From: Sphingopyxis granuli NBRC 100800
GTDB taxonomy: Bacteria > Pseudomonadota > Alphaproteobacteria > Sphingomonadales > Sphingomonadaceae
Direction: 5' to 3'
Assembly: GCF_001591045.1 (NCBI RefSeq)
Contig: NZ_BCUA01000004.1
Location: forward strand, 1-64,000
DNA: 64,000 bases
Position numbers and translations under genes: made by a program. Shown here piece after piece: positions 45,077 through 54,353 of the stretch. Each line of letters starts with the position of its first letter. Positions within the stretch are counted from its first letter, which is position 1. The notes below the pieces were generated by a model, which was given only the letters and a program-made list of their open reading frames with translations, was not told the DNA's origin and searched no databases.

Positions 45077-45945
45077 GCGCAATTGTTGGCAGCGTTGACG
45101 GACCGTTCGCATTCCATCCTGTTGGTGGGGAAGCCGGTGAGCGGATTAAAATACCTCTCTCGCAGAAGGTCGTGCGCGGAGTTGAAATCCATCGTCGGCT
45201 GCGAGATGTATCGTTCGTGCCCGATCGCACCCGGTTGGTCCCGCGAGTTGACTTGCCCGTCGCAGATGAACGTCTGGCGAGCATGGGCGAGATAATCATG
45301 GAGGCCAATGGGGGCTCGATCCGCACCCGCTCCGGCGATCGGGCGCATGAGAATGGCTGGTGGCCGTCTCGTAAGCGGGGTCGATTGCAACACTGGGAGG
45401 GGACTGCCCAGCGCTTCGCTCTCCTCGCAATGGAATGTGATTTTACGGTGGAGTGGGCTCAGTCCGAGCCTTGCCTTCTTCGGTTTCCAATCGGCGATGA
45501 GTGGTTTGAGTGGTATCCGGATTTGCTTGTTCGGCGGTTCAACGCTCCTGATGAATTGTGGGAAATTAAGCGTGACGAACGCCAGCTTGAAGACGAACGC
45601 TACCGACTCAAGCTTGCAGGGGCTGATGAGATTTGCCGCCGTGTAGGGATCCGCTTTCGCCTTGTCATGGCGCACGAGATCGTTGCCGATCGCTTTCACC
45701 GGGATAACCTCGAACTCTTCGCAGCACGCCGGTTCGTGAACATTCGGCCAGAGCACATGCGCCGCTTCGAGGCATTTGGCATTCAGAATGGCCCAAGCAC
45801 AACATATGGCGAGCTTGCCCGGGTCATCGATCCGCAATGTCCCACCCGGGGCGCCGCCATAATCCAGGGACTCACGGTCCTGCGCCGGGTCGAAATAGAC
45901 CTGCGCCCATTACTCACAAACCGAACACCGCTCTGCATCCATTGA
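45073..45945 (+). CDS. tnsA: TnsA-like transposon endonuclease
   Basis: 290 residues from ATG 45073 with GGAGGA nine bases upstream. The restriction-endonuclease-like core is visible: Glu109 in HWEGTAQR, Asp150 in WYPDLLV, then Glu164 and Lys166 in LWEIKRD. TnsA makes the 5' cuts so that the element moves by cut-and-paste rather than by replication. A C-terminal helical domain (about 180-290) would contact TnsC. It is the first tns gene. Confidence 0.88.
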   Translation: MSAIVGSVDGPFAFHPVGGEAGERIKIPLSQKVVRGVEIHRRLRDVSFVPDRTRLVPRVDLPVADERLASMGEIIMEANGGSIRTRSGDRAHENGWWPSRKRGRLQHWEGTAQRFALLAMECDFTVEWAQSEPCLLRFPIGDEWFEWYPDLLVRRFNAPDELWEIKRDERQLEDERYRLKLAGADEICRRVGIRFRLVMAHEIVADRFHRDNLELFAARRFVNIRPEHMRRFEAFGIQNGPSTTYGELARVIDPQCPTRGAAIIQGLTVLRRVEIDLRPLLTNRTPLCIH

Positions 45946-46112
45946 TCGGATTCACTGTGTGACTTGATCCCGATGCCACCCGTGGGTGGCGACCCTCAGA
46001 AATCGTGGCGTCATTTGGCGTCCCGTTCCGGGTTTGCAGGCTCGGTTCATTCGAGATCGTGCCTGCGGTCGGCGACATGCTGACGCACGCTCTCCTCACG
46101 AGGAGAAATAGC

Positions 46113-48437
46113 GTGAACGATCTGCCTTTGCCCGAGTATAATTATCCCGTCGGCACAATCATTGAGATTGACGGCCGCCCACATCGACCGCCCGTCCAGC
46201 ATATACCTGGCCGACTTACAATCATCGATTGTCACACCGGCCAGCCGTTCCTTGTGCCAGATGGCAACGGCGGCACTATGATGCCCACTCATGACGATTT
46301 CGATCGCCTTCTCATCGACGATCGTATCGAGGTCAAGTTCGCGCAGAATGTCCTCGCGTCGAGGGCGCTCGCCACGAGAGCCGAATGGGACCTGTCGGAT
46401 CTAGAAGAGTTCGATCCGGGCATTCGCAAGGTTATTGCACAGGTCGAATTGCTCGACTCTAAAGGCGTAAAAAACGGTGTGCTCGCCATTGCGAAAGGTC
46501 TGGCTGAACACTGGAGGGAGGAACTGCGGGAGCAGTTTGGCGACCCCGATCGTCCCGAGAACATAAAGCGCTGGCGGATGAAGAGCGGCAAACCAGGTGC
46601 CCGCGATTTGCGCTTGCTTGTCCGCCTCAGTGGTAACGTTGCGCGCAGGCCCCACGACGCCGAGATACCAAAAGAGATCCGCAACAAACACGCAATGGCT
46701 GCAATGGCAGCCAACGACAGAATCAACATGAAAGCGGCATTTTCGCTCGCCCAAGCAGAGTTGATAGAGGTGAATGAGGGGCGCAGTGCGCTGTATGGGA
46801 AGCCTGAAACTCCATACCCGCTTTTCAGCTATGCTACTTTTCGTCGCGACTGCATTGCAATCGATGGGTCAGAATTCGTTGCAGAGCGCGATGGCAAGCA
46901 GATGGTGGAAAGCGCGATGCGCGGGGGCGGGAAGCCGCTCACGGCGAGCCGAATTCTTGAGAAAGTGATCATCGATCACACTCCTTTGGACGCGTTCGTC
47001 GTCGTTGACCTAGAGCGCGATGTTGTCGCCGGCCGTCCTTGGCTGACATTGGCAATCGATGTTTATAGCCGAGCCATCGTTGCTTGGGTCATAACCTTTC
47101 GCCCACCCAGCTACTGGACGGTATGTGAGTGCCTTCGCCGCATGAACCTTCCGAAACGGCCTCCAGCTGCGGATGCCAATAGATATCCTATTCTCAAACG
47201 TATTTGTGGGAAACCGACAGAGCTGATCCTTGATAATGCAAGCGAGTTCACCGGTCATGGCCTCGAGGACGCGGCGAAGTGCGGATCATTCTCCGTGCGC
47301 TTCTGTCCGATAAAGAAGCCGCGCTACCGCGCAATCGGCGAGCGGGCGATCGGCACTTTCCAGCGTCGCATGCTCGAGCACCTGCCGGGCGCGACCCGAC
47401 CTATCGCTGAGACAGACCGCTCTGGTCACGATGCCGCAGACAAGGCAGTGGCCACCATGAATGAGTTGGAAGCGCTCGCAAACAAGACGGCGGCGGAATT
47501 TCACGTTGAACCGCATGAGGGCATCAACAATCTGCAGCCTGCTCTTTTATGGCAGCGGTCAGCAAACCGCCACGGCATCGACGTGATGGCTGATCTTCGC
47601 CGATTCCGCCTTGAAACCTTCGAGACCAAGTCGAACGTAAAGGTCACGAAAAGCGGGGTGCGCGTATTTAATGGCCTTCGGTATCACTGCGCCATTGGCG
47701 TGCCGCGCCTGATCAACAACTGTCTGCGCTTTGAACCTCGACGCCAAAAACGCGTCGATGCAACGATCCATACCAAGATTAAGTTCGATCCAGATAACAT
47801 TGCCGTCATCCACGTGTGGGACAAGACGACAAAAACCTACGTAGACCTCAAATGCGCTGACGAGACCTATGCCGATGGCATGCCTCTCTGGTTTCACAAA
47901 GAACTGGTGGAACTGGCCAAAGCGGATGCCACTGGCGCCCCCAAATCATCCGCAGTTTCTCGCCGCAAATCCACGCCTCAAAAGGCAGATGCCGAACTCA
48001 AACGCATCGCCGAGACCGAGGACGACGAAATCACCCCCAAGGGCTTTAATACCGAGGCAGAGCGGCTAGAATCTCGCGCACGTCGGATTGCGGCCATTCG
48101 AGCGATCAAACCGGGTGCCAAGCATCGCGAACGATTAACGCTGGCTCGACTCTACGATATTCCGCGGGTTCGCGCGATTACCGGCAATATTGTCCATCTC
48201 GACACCGATTTTGCGCGATCGGCCACTACCGACGACTTTATAGCCCATGATGTCTCAGCACTAACGATGCTCGATCAAGAAATCTTGGCGCCACGCCCCG
48301 GTGTTTCTGCCGCGCGGCCTCGCACAGGGAAGGGGGACCGGCGCGCGCTCGGCGCACCGCGCAAGTCCGAAGTTCCGTTTGACCAGAATACGTCGGCAAC
48401 CGCGACCCGAAGCCGCCGCCGCAACGCTCGCGGATAA
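46113..48437 (+). CDS. tnsB: TnsB-like DDE transposase
   Basis: 774 residues from GTG 46113, preceded by GAGGAG; an in-frame GTG at 46005 lacks a good ribosome site. An N-terminal DNA-binding part is followed by the integrase core with Asp288 (IIDHTPLD), Asp374 (LILDNASEF) and Glu410 (AIGERAIGTF). The spacing of 35 residues between the last two is canonical. A beta-barrel and a long basic C-terminal tail follow. It binds the end repeats and joins 3' ends to target DNA. Confidence 0.93.
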   Translation: MNDLPLPEYNYPVGTIIEIDGRPHRPPVQHIPGRLTIIDCHTGQPFLVPDGNGGTMMPTHDDFDRLLIDDRIEVKFAQNVLASRALATRAEWDLSDLEEFDPGIRKVIAQVELLDSKGVKNGVLAIAKGLAEHWREELREQFGDPDRPENIKRWRMKSGKPGARDLRLLVRLSGNVARRPHDAEIPKEIRNKHAMAAMAANDRINMKAAFSLAQAELIEVNEGRSALYGKPETPYPLFSYATFRRDCIAIDGSEFVAERDGKQMVESAMRGGGKPLTASRILEKVIIDHTPLDAFVVVDLERDVVAGRPWLTLAIDVYSRAIVAWVITFRPPSYWTVCECLRRMNLPKRPPAADANRYPILKRICGKPTELILDNASEFTGHGLEDAAKCGSFSVRFCPIKKPRYRAIGERAIGTFQRRMLEHLPGATRPIAETDRSGHDAADKAVATMNELEALANKTAAEFHVEPHEGINNLQPALLWQRSANRHGIDVMADLRRFRLETFETKSNVKVTKSGVRVFNGLRYHCAIGVPRLINNCLRFEPRRQKRVDATIHTKIKFDPDNIAVIHVWDKTTKTYVDLKCADETYADGMPLWFHKELVELAKADATGAPKSSAVSRRKSTPQKADAELKRIAETEDDEITPKGFNTEAERLESRARRIAAIRAIKPGAKHRERLTLARLYDIPRVRAITGNIVHLDTDFARSATTDDFIAHDVSALTMLDQEILAPRPGVSAARPRTGKGDRRALGAPRKSEVPFDQNTSATATRSRRRNARG

Positions 48438-48445
48438 TTCACGCA

Positions 48446-48470
48446 CCCGCCCGCACCGGTTGCGGGCGGG
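48446..48470 (+). promoter_or_regulatory. Intercistronic hairpin between tnsB and tnsC
   Basis: CCCGCCCGCA-CCGGT-TGCGGGCGGG is a perfect 10-bp GC stem in the 49-bp gap, followed by GGCACCAAAAAAGG. It lacks a T-run. It probably protects or attenuates the transcript, changing the TnsB:TnsC ratio. Confidence 0.6.
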
Positions 48471-48486
48471 GGCACCAAAAAAGGGC

Positions 48487-49641
48487 ATGTTCATGACGTA
48501 TCAGATTGAAGATTTTCGCGACGATCCCGATCACGACGAGCAGCAGATTCGAGACCTTGCGGTCGCCGGAAACCTGAATGCAACCAGCTTACCCAATAAT
48601 CGAAACCGTAGGAAAACCGTTCGTCAGCTTATCGCGGAACGCCGCTTGGCAGTTCGCTCCATCCGTGTGGAATATGGCCCGCAAGTGGAGTTGGAGGACG
48701 CATTCGACGAAATACTCGACGGCGCGCGTCTGCTGCGCAAAGCTAAGCTTCCGCAGCCGGCGGTTCACCTGCTTGCCGAAAGCTTCTCGGGAAAGAGCGT
48801 AGGCGCTATCAGTTACGTGCAGAAGCGCGCCAAATGTGGCAGTGAACATGATGGCATTACGCCCGTCGCCTATTGCCGGATCGACACTGACGGCACAATC
48901 GGTTCCGTTGCGGCGGATATACTGAAGGCACTTGGGGAAAAGCGGCCAGACGCCTTGGCGCCCGATAAACGTTGGGACAGGGCCCGCCACGCGATCCGTT
49001 CCCACGGCGTTTCTCTCCTAATCTTCGATGAGTTCCAGCGCGCGGGTCGTCGCCCCACAATTAGCCCCTCAATCGCTGGCAAAATCCTGGACATAATGGA
49101 TAGCGGAGATTGTGGCGTGGCATTCCTTGGCAAAAGGGACGCCATTAATGTGTTTAAGTCCTGCCCCGATTTGATGAACCGCTTGGATGCACCAGTCCAA
49201 ATTCCACCGCTTCGTTGGGCAACAGACCGAGAAGAATTCGTGGCGTTTGCTGACGCATTCGATCAGGCTCTGGTTGACGCTAATATCACCAAGTTCAAGT
49301 CAGGACTGGGGGAGTGGGCCACCGCGCAAAGGCTACTCGAAGCGTCAAACGGTCTTATCGGTCAGTTTAGCCGAATAGTCGAGACCGCTGTCATAATGAT
49401 TACGCGCGATGGTAACGACGCTATCACTCAGGATGATCTGCGCGACGCGGTTCAGGAATGGTCAATTGGCAACCAGCGCATCAGTTATAATCCATTCGTT
49501 ACGTCATTATCGGACATGGATGCCACCGAAAATACCAGTCCGACGGGATCGAGTTTTGAGGAATTCGGAAAGGCCAAATTTAGTTCTGGCCCGCGCAGGC
49601 GAGCCGCGAACGGTTCCAATCACGGTGAGGGCGAGCTGTGA
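48487..49641 (+). CDS. tnsC: TnsC/TniB-like AAA+ regulator
   Basis: 384 residues from ATG 48487. It is an AAA ATPase of the TniB/TnsC type: Walker A AESFSGKS (97-104, Ala instead of the first Gly), Walker B LLIFDEFQ (177-183) and a sensor region with GVAFLGKRDAI. It links TniQ-marked targets to the TnsAB transposase and enforces target immunity. The last bases overlap tniQ as GTGA. Confidence 0.9.
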   Translation: MFMTYQIEDFRDDPDHDEQQIRDLAVAGNLNATSLPNNRNRRKTVRQLIAERRLAVRSIRVEYGPQVELEDAFDEILDGARLLRKAKLPQPAVHLLAESFSGKSVGAISYVQKRAKCGSEHDGITPVAYCRIDTDGTIGSVAADILKALGEKRPDALAPDKRWDRARHAIRSHGVSLLIFDEFQRAGRRPTISPSIAGKILDIMDSGDCGVAFLGKRDAINVFKSCPDLMNRLDAPVQIPPLRWATDREEFVAFADAFDQALVDANITKFKSGLGEWATAQRLLEASNGLIGQFSRIVETAVIMITRDGNDAITQDDLRDAVQEWSIGNQRISYNPFVTSLSDMDATENTSPTGSSFEEFGKAKFSSGPRRRAANGSNHGEGEL

Positions 49642-51518
49642 GTTCGCAAGCAAAGCCAGAAAAAGAGTTCGCATTCATTGAAGGTGAATCTTTCAATGGT
49701 GCGGTAGCTCGCTGGGCGGCCACGGCTTGGGTGGATCGTATGCTCGACCTTACCCGCGCCGCGGGAGTCAGAAGTTACCTTAGACACACGGCAGCTGGCG
49801 CATCCGCAGCGAATATCCGTTGGCTGGCAAAAGAAATGGAGGTTGATCCTCAGGAATTGCACTGTCGCGCCACACCGCAGGTTAATGGCGACAACGTCAC
49901 CAATGGGCAACGAGCCTTTTATGGTCTGCTCGTGCCAGCCACCATGATCGAAGGGCTCGCACGCCGCTATGCTCCTGCAGCATTCTGCTTGCCAAACGGA
50001 GAATATCACCGCGCGCTTTGGGACCTTCGCCTCTTTCCCGTCTGCATAGAGACGGGCCAGCCGTTACAAACTCGATGTCATGACCCGAACTGCGGTAATC
50101 GCCGCGTCGGATGGCAGCGCCCACTTGGAATAGCGACCTGCGAACATTGCATGGCCGACCTGTCTGATGCTCAAGTTGACGCGATCTCACCAACTTTGCT
50201 GAACGCACTCAAGCCTGTCGCTGGGTTATTTCAACCTACAATGCGAAGCGCTTCCCTGGCGTTGCTGCCTCCCGCAATTACATCCGATGGCGGGCAGCTT
50301 GCCGTTGACCTTCTGATCCAACTTGTTCCGGTTATTAATCCCGCGCTGACCCACATCCGCAGCGGATTACATCGGACTGATCCCGTGCAAGCGTGCGAAG
50401 CGCTGGTTCAAGCGTGGGATTTGATGAAGGGATGGCCGGACCGCTTCCAGGACTTTGCGTTGACCCAAGTGCTGTCGCGCGGGCCCGGACGCGGTGATGG
50501 AAATCGAGGGAGAACTGTGCGGTTCCTCAAAATGAAACCCCAGACGACCCGGTCTGCCGCGTTGGTGGGTCTTGCCACTGGGGTGCGCGAGGCGATCGAC
50601 TTGCTCGGACCTAATGCCCAAGCGATCTCCTCCTCGACCTGTTCGATCAAGCGTGCTGCTTCCATGTTAGGGCTCGGGACGCAAGAAGTGGCAACGCTAA
50701 GGCGCCAACAGGCTCTTCGATCACGGCTCGTTCTTAGCGGCTATCGTCTCCAACCTGTCTTCGATCGTGCTGAACTCGATCAGCTTGCTGTGGGCATCGC
50801 TGGCCGGCAGGGGTTCGCCTCCATCGCCTCTCACCTCGGAATCTCCCATCACGGGGTTGAACAGCTTGCCGACATGAAACTGATCGAACTTCATGAGCAT
50901 CCGTTTTTCTTGGAGCGCTACAAGATGCATCAGAGCACGGCAGCATCGTTCATGGAGCTAGAGAGAACACTAAGGGATCGACAGACTGACCTTTCTCGCG
51001 CTTCCAGCATAACGCTTGCTCAGGCAATGAAATCTGTGGGTGGACGGCTCAAACCGTGGGGACCAGTGATAGCCGAACTGCTCGAGAAACGCATACCATA
51101 TCAGATTAAAACAGGGCCGGATTCGTTGGTTAGGCGCATTTGCATTCGAGTTACGGATGTAGCGAGCGTCTCCGAACTCACCTTCAACGCCAGTGCGGTC
51201 AGGCGATTTGCCTTCGCTAAAATGATGTCGAAGAAAGATGCGATGGAGGCCCTCAACATAGGTCCTAGGCAGGGCACTAAATTGTTCGCGCCTGTGGAAA
51301 CTGAAAAGGGTTGCCGCGCGAAAACAGTCGATATTCAGTGGACGTTGGATCTCGCCGCGCGCTGCATTTCGGTGGCCGAACTTGCGGCGCGTCGAGGAGT
51401 GCCCGCCCGGACAGCGTATTGCGATGCAGTGCGCGCTGACATGCCCTGGCTATGCGAAGCCGGCTTTTGCCGATCAGCAACCGAAGCAAGATTCCTGCCC
51501 CAAGTTCTGACCCGCTGA
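49638..51518 (+). CDS. tniQ: TniQ/TnsD-like target selector
   Basis: A 626-residue protein. The TniQ domain has a zinc-binding cluster: Cys136, Cys147, Cys152, then CEHC at 168-171. A long C-terminal region (about 230-626) with several helix-turn-helix-like segments (GLGTQEVATLRRQ, HLGISHHGVEQLADM, AARRGVPARTAYCDA) follows, as in sequence-specific TnsD rather than short TniQ. The element sits next to a tRNA-Arg gene, so TniQ probably recognises it; this is inference. The stop is 177 bp from the right end. Confidence 0.9.
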   Translation: MSSQAKPEKEFAFIEGESFNGAVARWAATAWVDRMLDLTRAAGVRSYLRHTAAGASAANIRWLAKEMEVDPQELHCRATPQVNGDNVTNGQRAFYGLLVPATMIEGLARRYAPAAFCLPNGEYHRALWDLRLFPVCIETGQPLQTRCHDPNCGNRRVGWQRPLGIATCEHCMADLSDAQVDAISPTLLNALKPVAGLFQPTMRSASLALLPPAITSDGGQLAVDLLIQLVPVINPALTHIRSGLHRTDPVQACEALVQAWDLMKGWPDRFQDFALTQVLSRGPGRGDGNRGRTVRFLKMKPQTTRSAALVGLATGVREAIDLLGPNAQAISSSTCSIKRAASMLGLGTQEVATLRRQQALRSRLVLSGYRLQPVFDRAELDQLAVGIAGRQGFASIASHLGISHHGVEQLADMKLIELHEHPFFLERYKMHQSTAASFMELERTLRDRQTDLSRASSITLAQAMKSVGGRLKPWGPVIAELLEKRIPYQIKTGPDSLVRRICIRVTDVASVSELTFNASAVRRFAFAKMMSKKDAMEALNIGPRQGTKLFAPVETEKGCRAKTVDIQWTLDLAARCISVAELAARRGVPARTAYCDAVRADMPWLCEAGFCRSATEARFLPQVLTR

Positions 51519-51591
51519 CGCGAGGCATGCTCTCGTTGCTCGTAGTCAGGTGTGTCACTGTGCAGCAGTCGTCCGACAAGAGTAGGTCCAC

Positions 51592-51695
51592 GGTTTGATC
51601 AAACGGTGGCACGTTAAGTCCACGGTATGCAACTTTCGTTCGATGCAAACTTGGAGATATCCAAGGGAGCGGGTCATCGTTAGTGCAACCGGACA
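51592..51695 (-). repeat. Transposon right end with clustered TnsB-like sites
   Basis: Four related blocks face the end: TTTGATCAAACGGTGG (51594), CGGTATGCAACTTTCG (51623), CGATGCAAACTTGGA (51641) and TTAGTGCAACCGGACA (ending 51695). They share TGCAA/TCAAA followed by C-x-x-GG and match the complemented left-end blocks. The dense packing resembles a Tn7 right end. The gap 51519-51873 otherwise holds no gene. Confidence 0.65.
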
Positions 51696-51700
51696 TTTCT
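51696..51700. repeat. Target-site duplication, right copy
   Basis: TTTCT directly follows the right terminus ...CCGGACA. The left copy is ATTCT (one mismatch). Confidence 0.6.
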
Positions 51701-51873
51701 CTTGGACGTCAACCCCCGCGCCGTGGGTTCTATCGCGACTTCGGGCTATTCGCGAGGCCTCGCCCGGCCAGGCCGGATCGATGGTGGTGTCGAAGCTGGC
51801 AAGGATCGACGGTGCACCTGTTCGTATCGAACCGATTCCCTATTGCCGGTCAGCGATCCCTGAGCGCTGCAGC

Positions 51874-52545
51874 TCAACCATTCGCGAGGTGTCGGAACGC
51901 CGCGTCGAGCGCCGCCATGAGCCGCGCCGGCCGTTCCAGAGGTATCAGATGGCCGGTCCGATCGACGATCGTCATCGTCGATTGCGGGATATGCTCGTGC
52001 AGCGCCACGCTTTCCTCGACGGACCTCAGCTCGTCATTGGCCGCGACGACGACGAGCGTCGGGCACTGGATCTCGCCGAGGCGCGCGGTGTCGTCGTCGC
52101 GGCGGAGCCGGGACTGGCGATCGAAGACGTCGCCGCCTAAACGGCTGCTCATCCGCTGAACGCGCGCAATCAGTTCGTCGCTGCGATGCGCCGGATGAAG
52201 GGAGCGGCTGACCGCGCTGCGGCTGAGTTCGCGAAAGCCCGTCCGGCCCAGCCGCGTGGGCGCGCGCGGGGCGCTGCTGCGGGACGATGTCGCGATCAAC
52301 GCAAGGCCAAGGACCCGTTCCGGCGCCCGATACGCGATCTGCCGGGCAACATATCCGCCCATCGAAAAGCCGACCAGCAGGGTGGGTCCGGTCATCGACC
52401 GAACGGCGCGGTCCGCCATCGCCTCGATCGAGCCGTCCCGCGTCGTATCGGCATCGACGACATGGCCGAGACGCGCAAGGCCGGGACGCATATCGCTCCA
52501 CAGATCGGCGTCGAGCATGAAGCCGGGAAGGAGAAGAATATCCAT
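51874..52545 (-). CDS. Alpha/beta-fold hydrolase
   Basis: A 223-residue hydrolase with the nucleophile elbow GFSMGGY (Ser near residue 61), DELRSVEES supplying the acid and DRTGHLIPLE the His. It begins directly with the first strand (MDILLLPGFMLDADLW), so it has a minimal core. The substrate is unknown. It is the first gene after the transposon and has core-like high GC. Confidence 0.88.
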   Translation of the reverse strand: MDILLLPGFMLDADLWSDMRPGLARLGHVVDADTTRDGSIEAMADRAVRSMTGPTLLVGFSMGGYVARQIAYRAPERVLGLALIATSSRSSAPRAPTRLGRTGFRELSRSAVSRSLHPAHRSDELIARVQRMSSRLGGDVFDRQSRLRRDDDTARLGEIQCPTLVVVAANDELRSVEESVALHEHIPQSTMTIVDRTGHLIPLERPARLMAALDAAFRHLANG

Positions 52546-52652
52546 CGGCCCGCTTTGGCACGGCCGATGCCCTCCGTCACCAGCGCGACGCGCAGTATCC
52601 CATTACCACGCCCTGGGGCGCGGTTTCGGCCGTGCCCTCCGCTGCGCGGCCG

Positions 52653-54353
52653 TCAGTGCGCGCTGCCGCCCAGCGCCGCCAGCGGGACGTGCCGCCAGAG
52701 CTGGCGAATCTCTTCGTCGTGGCCGGTGAGATCGTATCGCAGCAGCGAGACCGGCAGGCGGCCGGTGTTCATCAGATAATCGTGATAATCGCGGATCGAG
52801 AATTTGTCGCCGAGCTGCCGCTTGCGGTCGACGAGCAGCTTCTGCAACTGCATCGCCCCGATCGTGTAGGTCATCCCATAGCCGGGCGGACGGCGGATAT
52901 AGATGCCCGCGTCGACGCGCGCGACATTATCGTCGAGATAGGGTGTCCATTCCTTCCAGAAATTCATCGTCTGCTCGACGCTCATCTCGTTGCGCTGCAT
53001 CTTCACGTCGCCGATCGTGCGCGCGGCGCGGAACAGGCCGAAGATGTAGATGAGCTCGCGCGTCCGCGGCCGGTCGTCGAACAGCCCGAGCTGGAGCGCG
53101 GTTTCCTCGAGGTAGAAGCCCCACCCCTCGGTCCGCCCGCTGTCGCTGACGAGGCGGCGGATCGGGTGCGTCACGCGTTTGCCCGTCATGCCGTCGAACC
53201 GGTGCCCGGGGAAGGTGGCGTGAAGATGGTCGGGCGAGGCGTCGCGGAACTGCACCTGTTCCCAGAACATCGGGCCGTTCGGCCGGACGATCCACGGGGC
53301 GTTGAAGCCCACCTCCTGATAACTATCCGGAATATAGTCGGGGATCGAGATGATCTCTTCGTCGCGCAGCCATTTGCGGATCTTGGCGTCGGTCCCGGCG
53401 AGCTGCGCCTCATATTCCTCGGCCGATCGGGGCAACTGCAGCTCGGGCAGATTGCGGTTGCGGTGCCGCTCGGTCGTGTAGTTCGCCCAGTGCCGATCGA
53501 GCTCGCGCTCGGCGAGCGTGACGATCTGGTCCGAATCATAGGGCATCAGCCGGACGTTCTTCAGGAACCAGTCATAGGCGGGCTTGCCGACGCCGGCCTG
53601 CGCCGTCATCGTCGGCCGCGATGCGACGAGCCAGTCGCGAAAGCCCGCGATCGCCTTTTGCGCCGCGTCGATGTCTCCTACCAGAGCGGGCTGCTGTGTC
53701 GCGGCACGCCCGCGCAGGTCGGCGAACCAGCCGATCAGCCCCTCGGGCTCCACCGCGCGATAGGGCATGCCGTGACCGACGCCGTCGCCATGCGACAGGC
53801 TGTGGATCGCCAGGTCGGCATAATCGGCAGCGACCGAATCGAGATTGACCCGCGCCTGCGCCAGATAGGCGGGAATGGTCCGCAGCCGCGCCCGGAACGC
53901 CGTCAGCGCGTCGCCCTTCAGTGGCAGGTCGGTGTAGGCGAGGCGCTGCAGCTCGTCGACATACATGCCCGGATCGCGCGCCCACGGCTTGGTGACGTTG
54001 AGCGTGAAGTCCATCAGGTCCATCTGCGCGCGGACGGCCAGATAGTCGACCTGCCGGTGGCGGTCCCAGCGCGCGACCCCGAAATCGGGCAGCTTCGCCT
54101 GAAAGGCGCGCAGCTCGGCGCGGCGCTTCTCGACGGTGGCGGGGCTGTAATCCACGACGCCGTTCACGGCTGTGGGCGTCTTCCATTCGGTGAAGGCGGC
54201 GAACAGTGTGACGAGATCGTCGTAGCTGCCCTGGCCGTCGGGTGGGCTGTCGGGGCCGGGCGCCGCCTGTTGGGTGGCCGCGGCGGCGACGGGGATCGGG
54301 CTGCTCGCGCCCGCCAGCAGCGCCGCGATGGCCAGGATGGGTGCCTTGCGCAT
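52653..54353 (-). CDS. DUF885 family protein, secreted, altered active site
   Basis: 566 residues from ATG 54353 with a signal peptide (MRKAPILAIAALLAGASS). DUF885 proteins are thought to be zinc peptidases with a HE-x-x-PGH motif. Here the motif reads HATFPGHRF, with Ala in place of Glu, while the downstream EGWGFYLEE is present. The enzyme may be inactive or altered. It is divergent from the TonB receptor at 54816. Confidence 0.85.
   Translation of the reverse strand: MRKAPILAIAALLAGASSPIPVAAAATQQAAPGPDSPPDGQGSYDDLVTLFAAFTEWKTPTAVNGVVDYSPATVEKRRAELRAFQAKLPDFGVARWDRHRQVDYLAVRAQMDLMDFTLNVTKPWARDPGMYVDELQRLAYTDLPLKGDALTAFRARLRTIPAYLAQARVNLDSVAADYADLAIHSLSHGDGVGHGMPYRAVEPEGLIGWFADLRGRAATQQPALVGDIDAAQKAIAGFRDWLVASRPTMTAQAGVGKPAYDWFLKNVRLMPYDSDQIVTLAERELDRHWANYTTERHRNRNLPELQLPRSAEEYEAQLAGTDAKIRKWLRDEEIISIPDYIPDSYQEVGFNAPWIVRPNGPMFWEQVQFRDASPDHLHATFPGHRFDGMTGKRVTHPIRRLVSDSGRTEGWGFYLEETALQLGLFDDRPRTRELIYIFGLFRAARTIGDVKMQRNEMSVEQTMNFWKEWTPYLDDNVARVDAGIYIRRPPGYGMTYTIGAMQLQKLLVDRKRQLGDKFSIRDYHDYLMNTGRLPVSLLRYDLTGHDEEIRQLWRHVPLAALGGSAH

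Larger units (their letters stand above)
11103..51695. mobile_element. Tn7-like transposon (~40.6 kb) inserted downstream of tRNA-Arg
   Basis: The terminal inverted repeats start TGTCCGGTT at both ends (11103 forward; 51695 reverse), with 16 of the first 21 positions identical. They are flanked by ATTCT/TTTCT. Inside lie tnsA, tnsB, tnsC and tniQ at the right end and about 31 kb of cargo rich in defence-type genes. Base composition is visibly lower in GC than the flanks. No tyrosine integrase and no repeat of the tRNA 3' end were found, so a phage-like island is unlikely. The boundaries come from matching the ends by eye. Confidence 0.88.

Noticed and set aside
46005-46112. Upstream GTG start for tnsB
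   Set aside because: The GTG at 46113 has a strong GAGGAG site at proper spacing; the upstream extension has none.
11103-51695. CRISPR array or Cas genes (CRISPR-associated transposon)
   Set aside because: No regularly spaced repeats and no cas-like proteins are visible. The long TnsD-like TniQ suggests protein-based targeting.
51709-51730. AACCC...GGGTT hairpin as the displaced tRNA terminator
   Set aside because: The stem is short and no T-run follows, so I do not list it as a terminator, although its position just beyond the insertion site fits.
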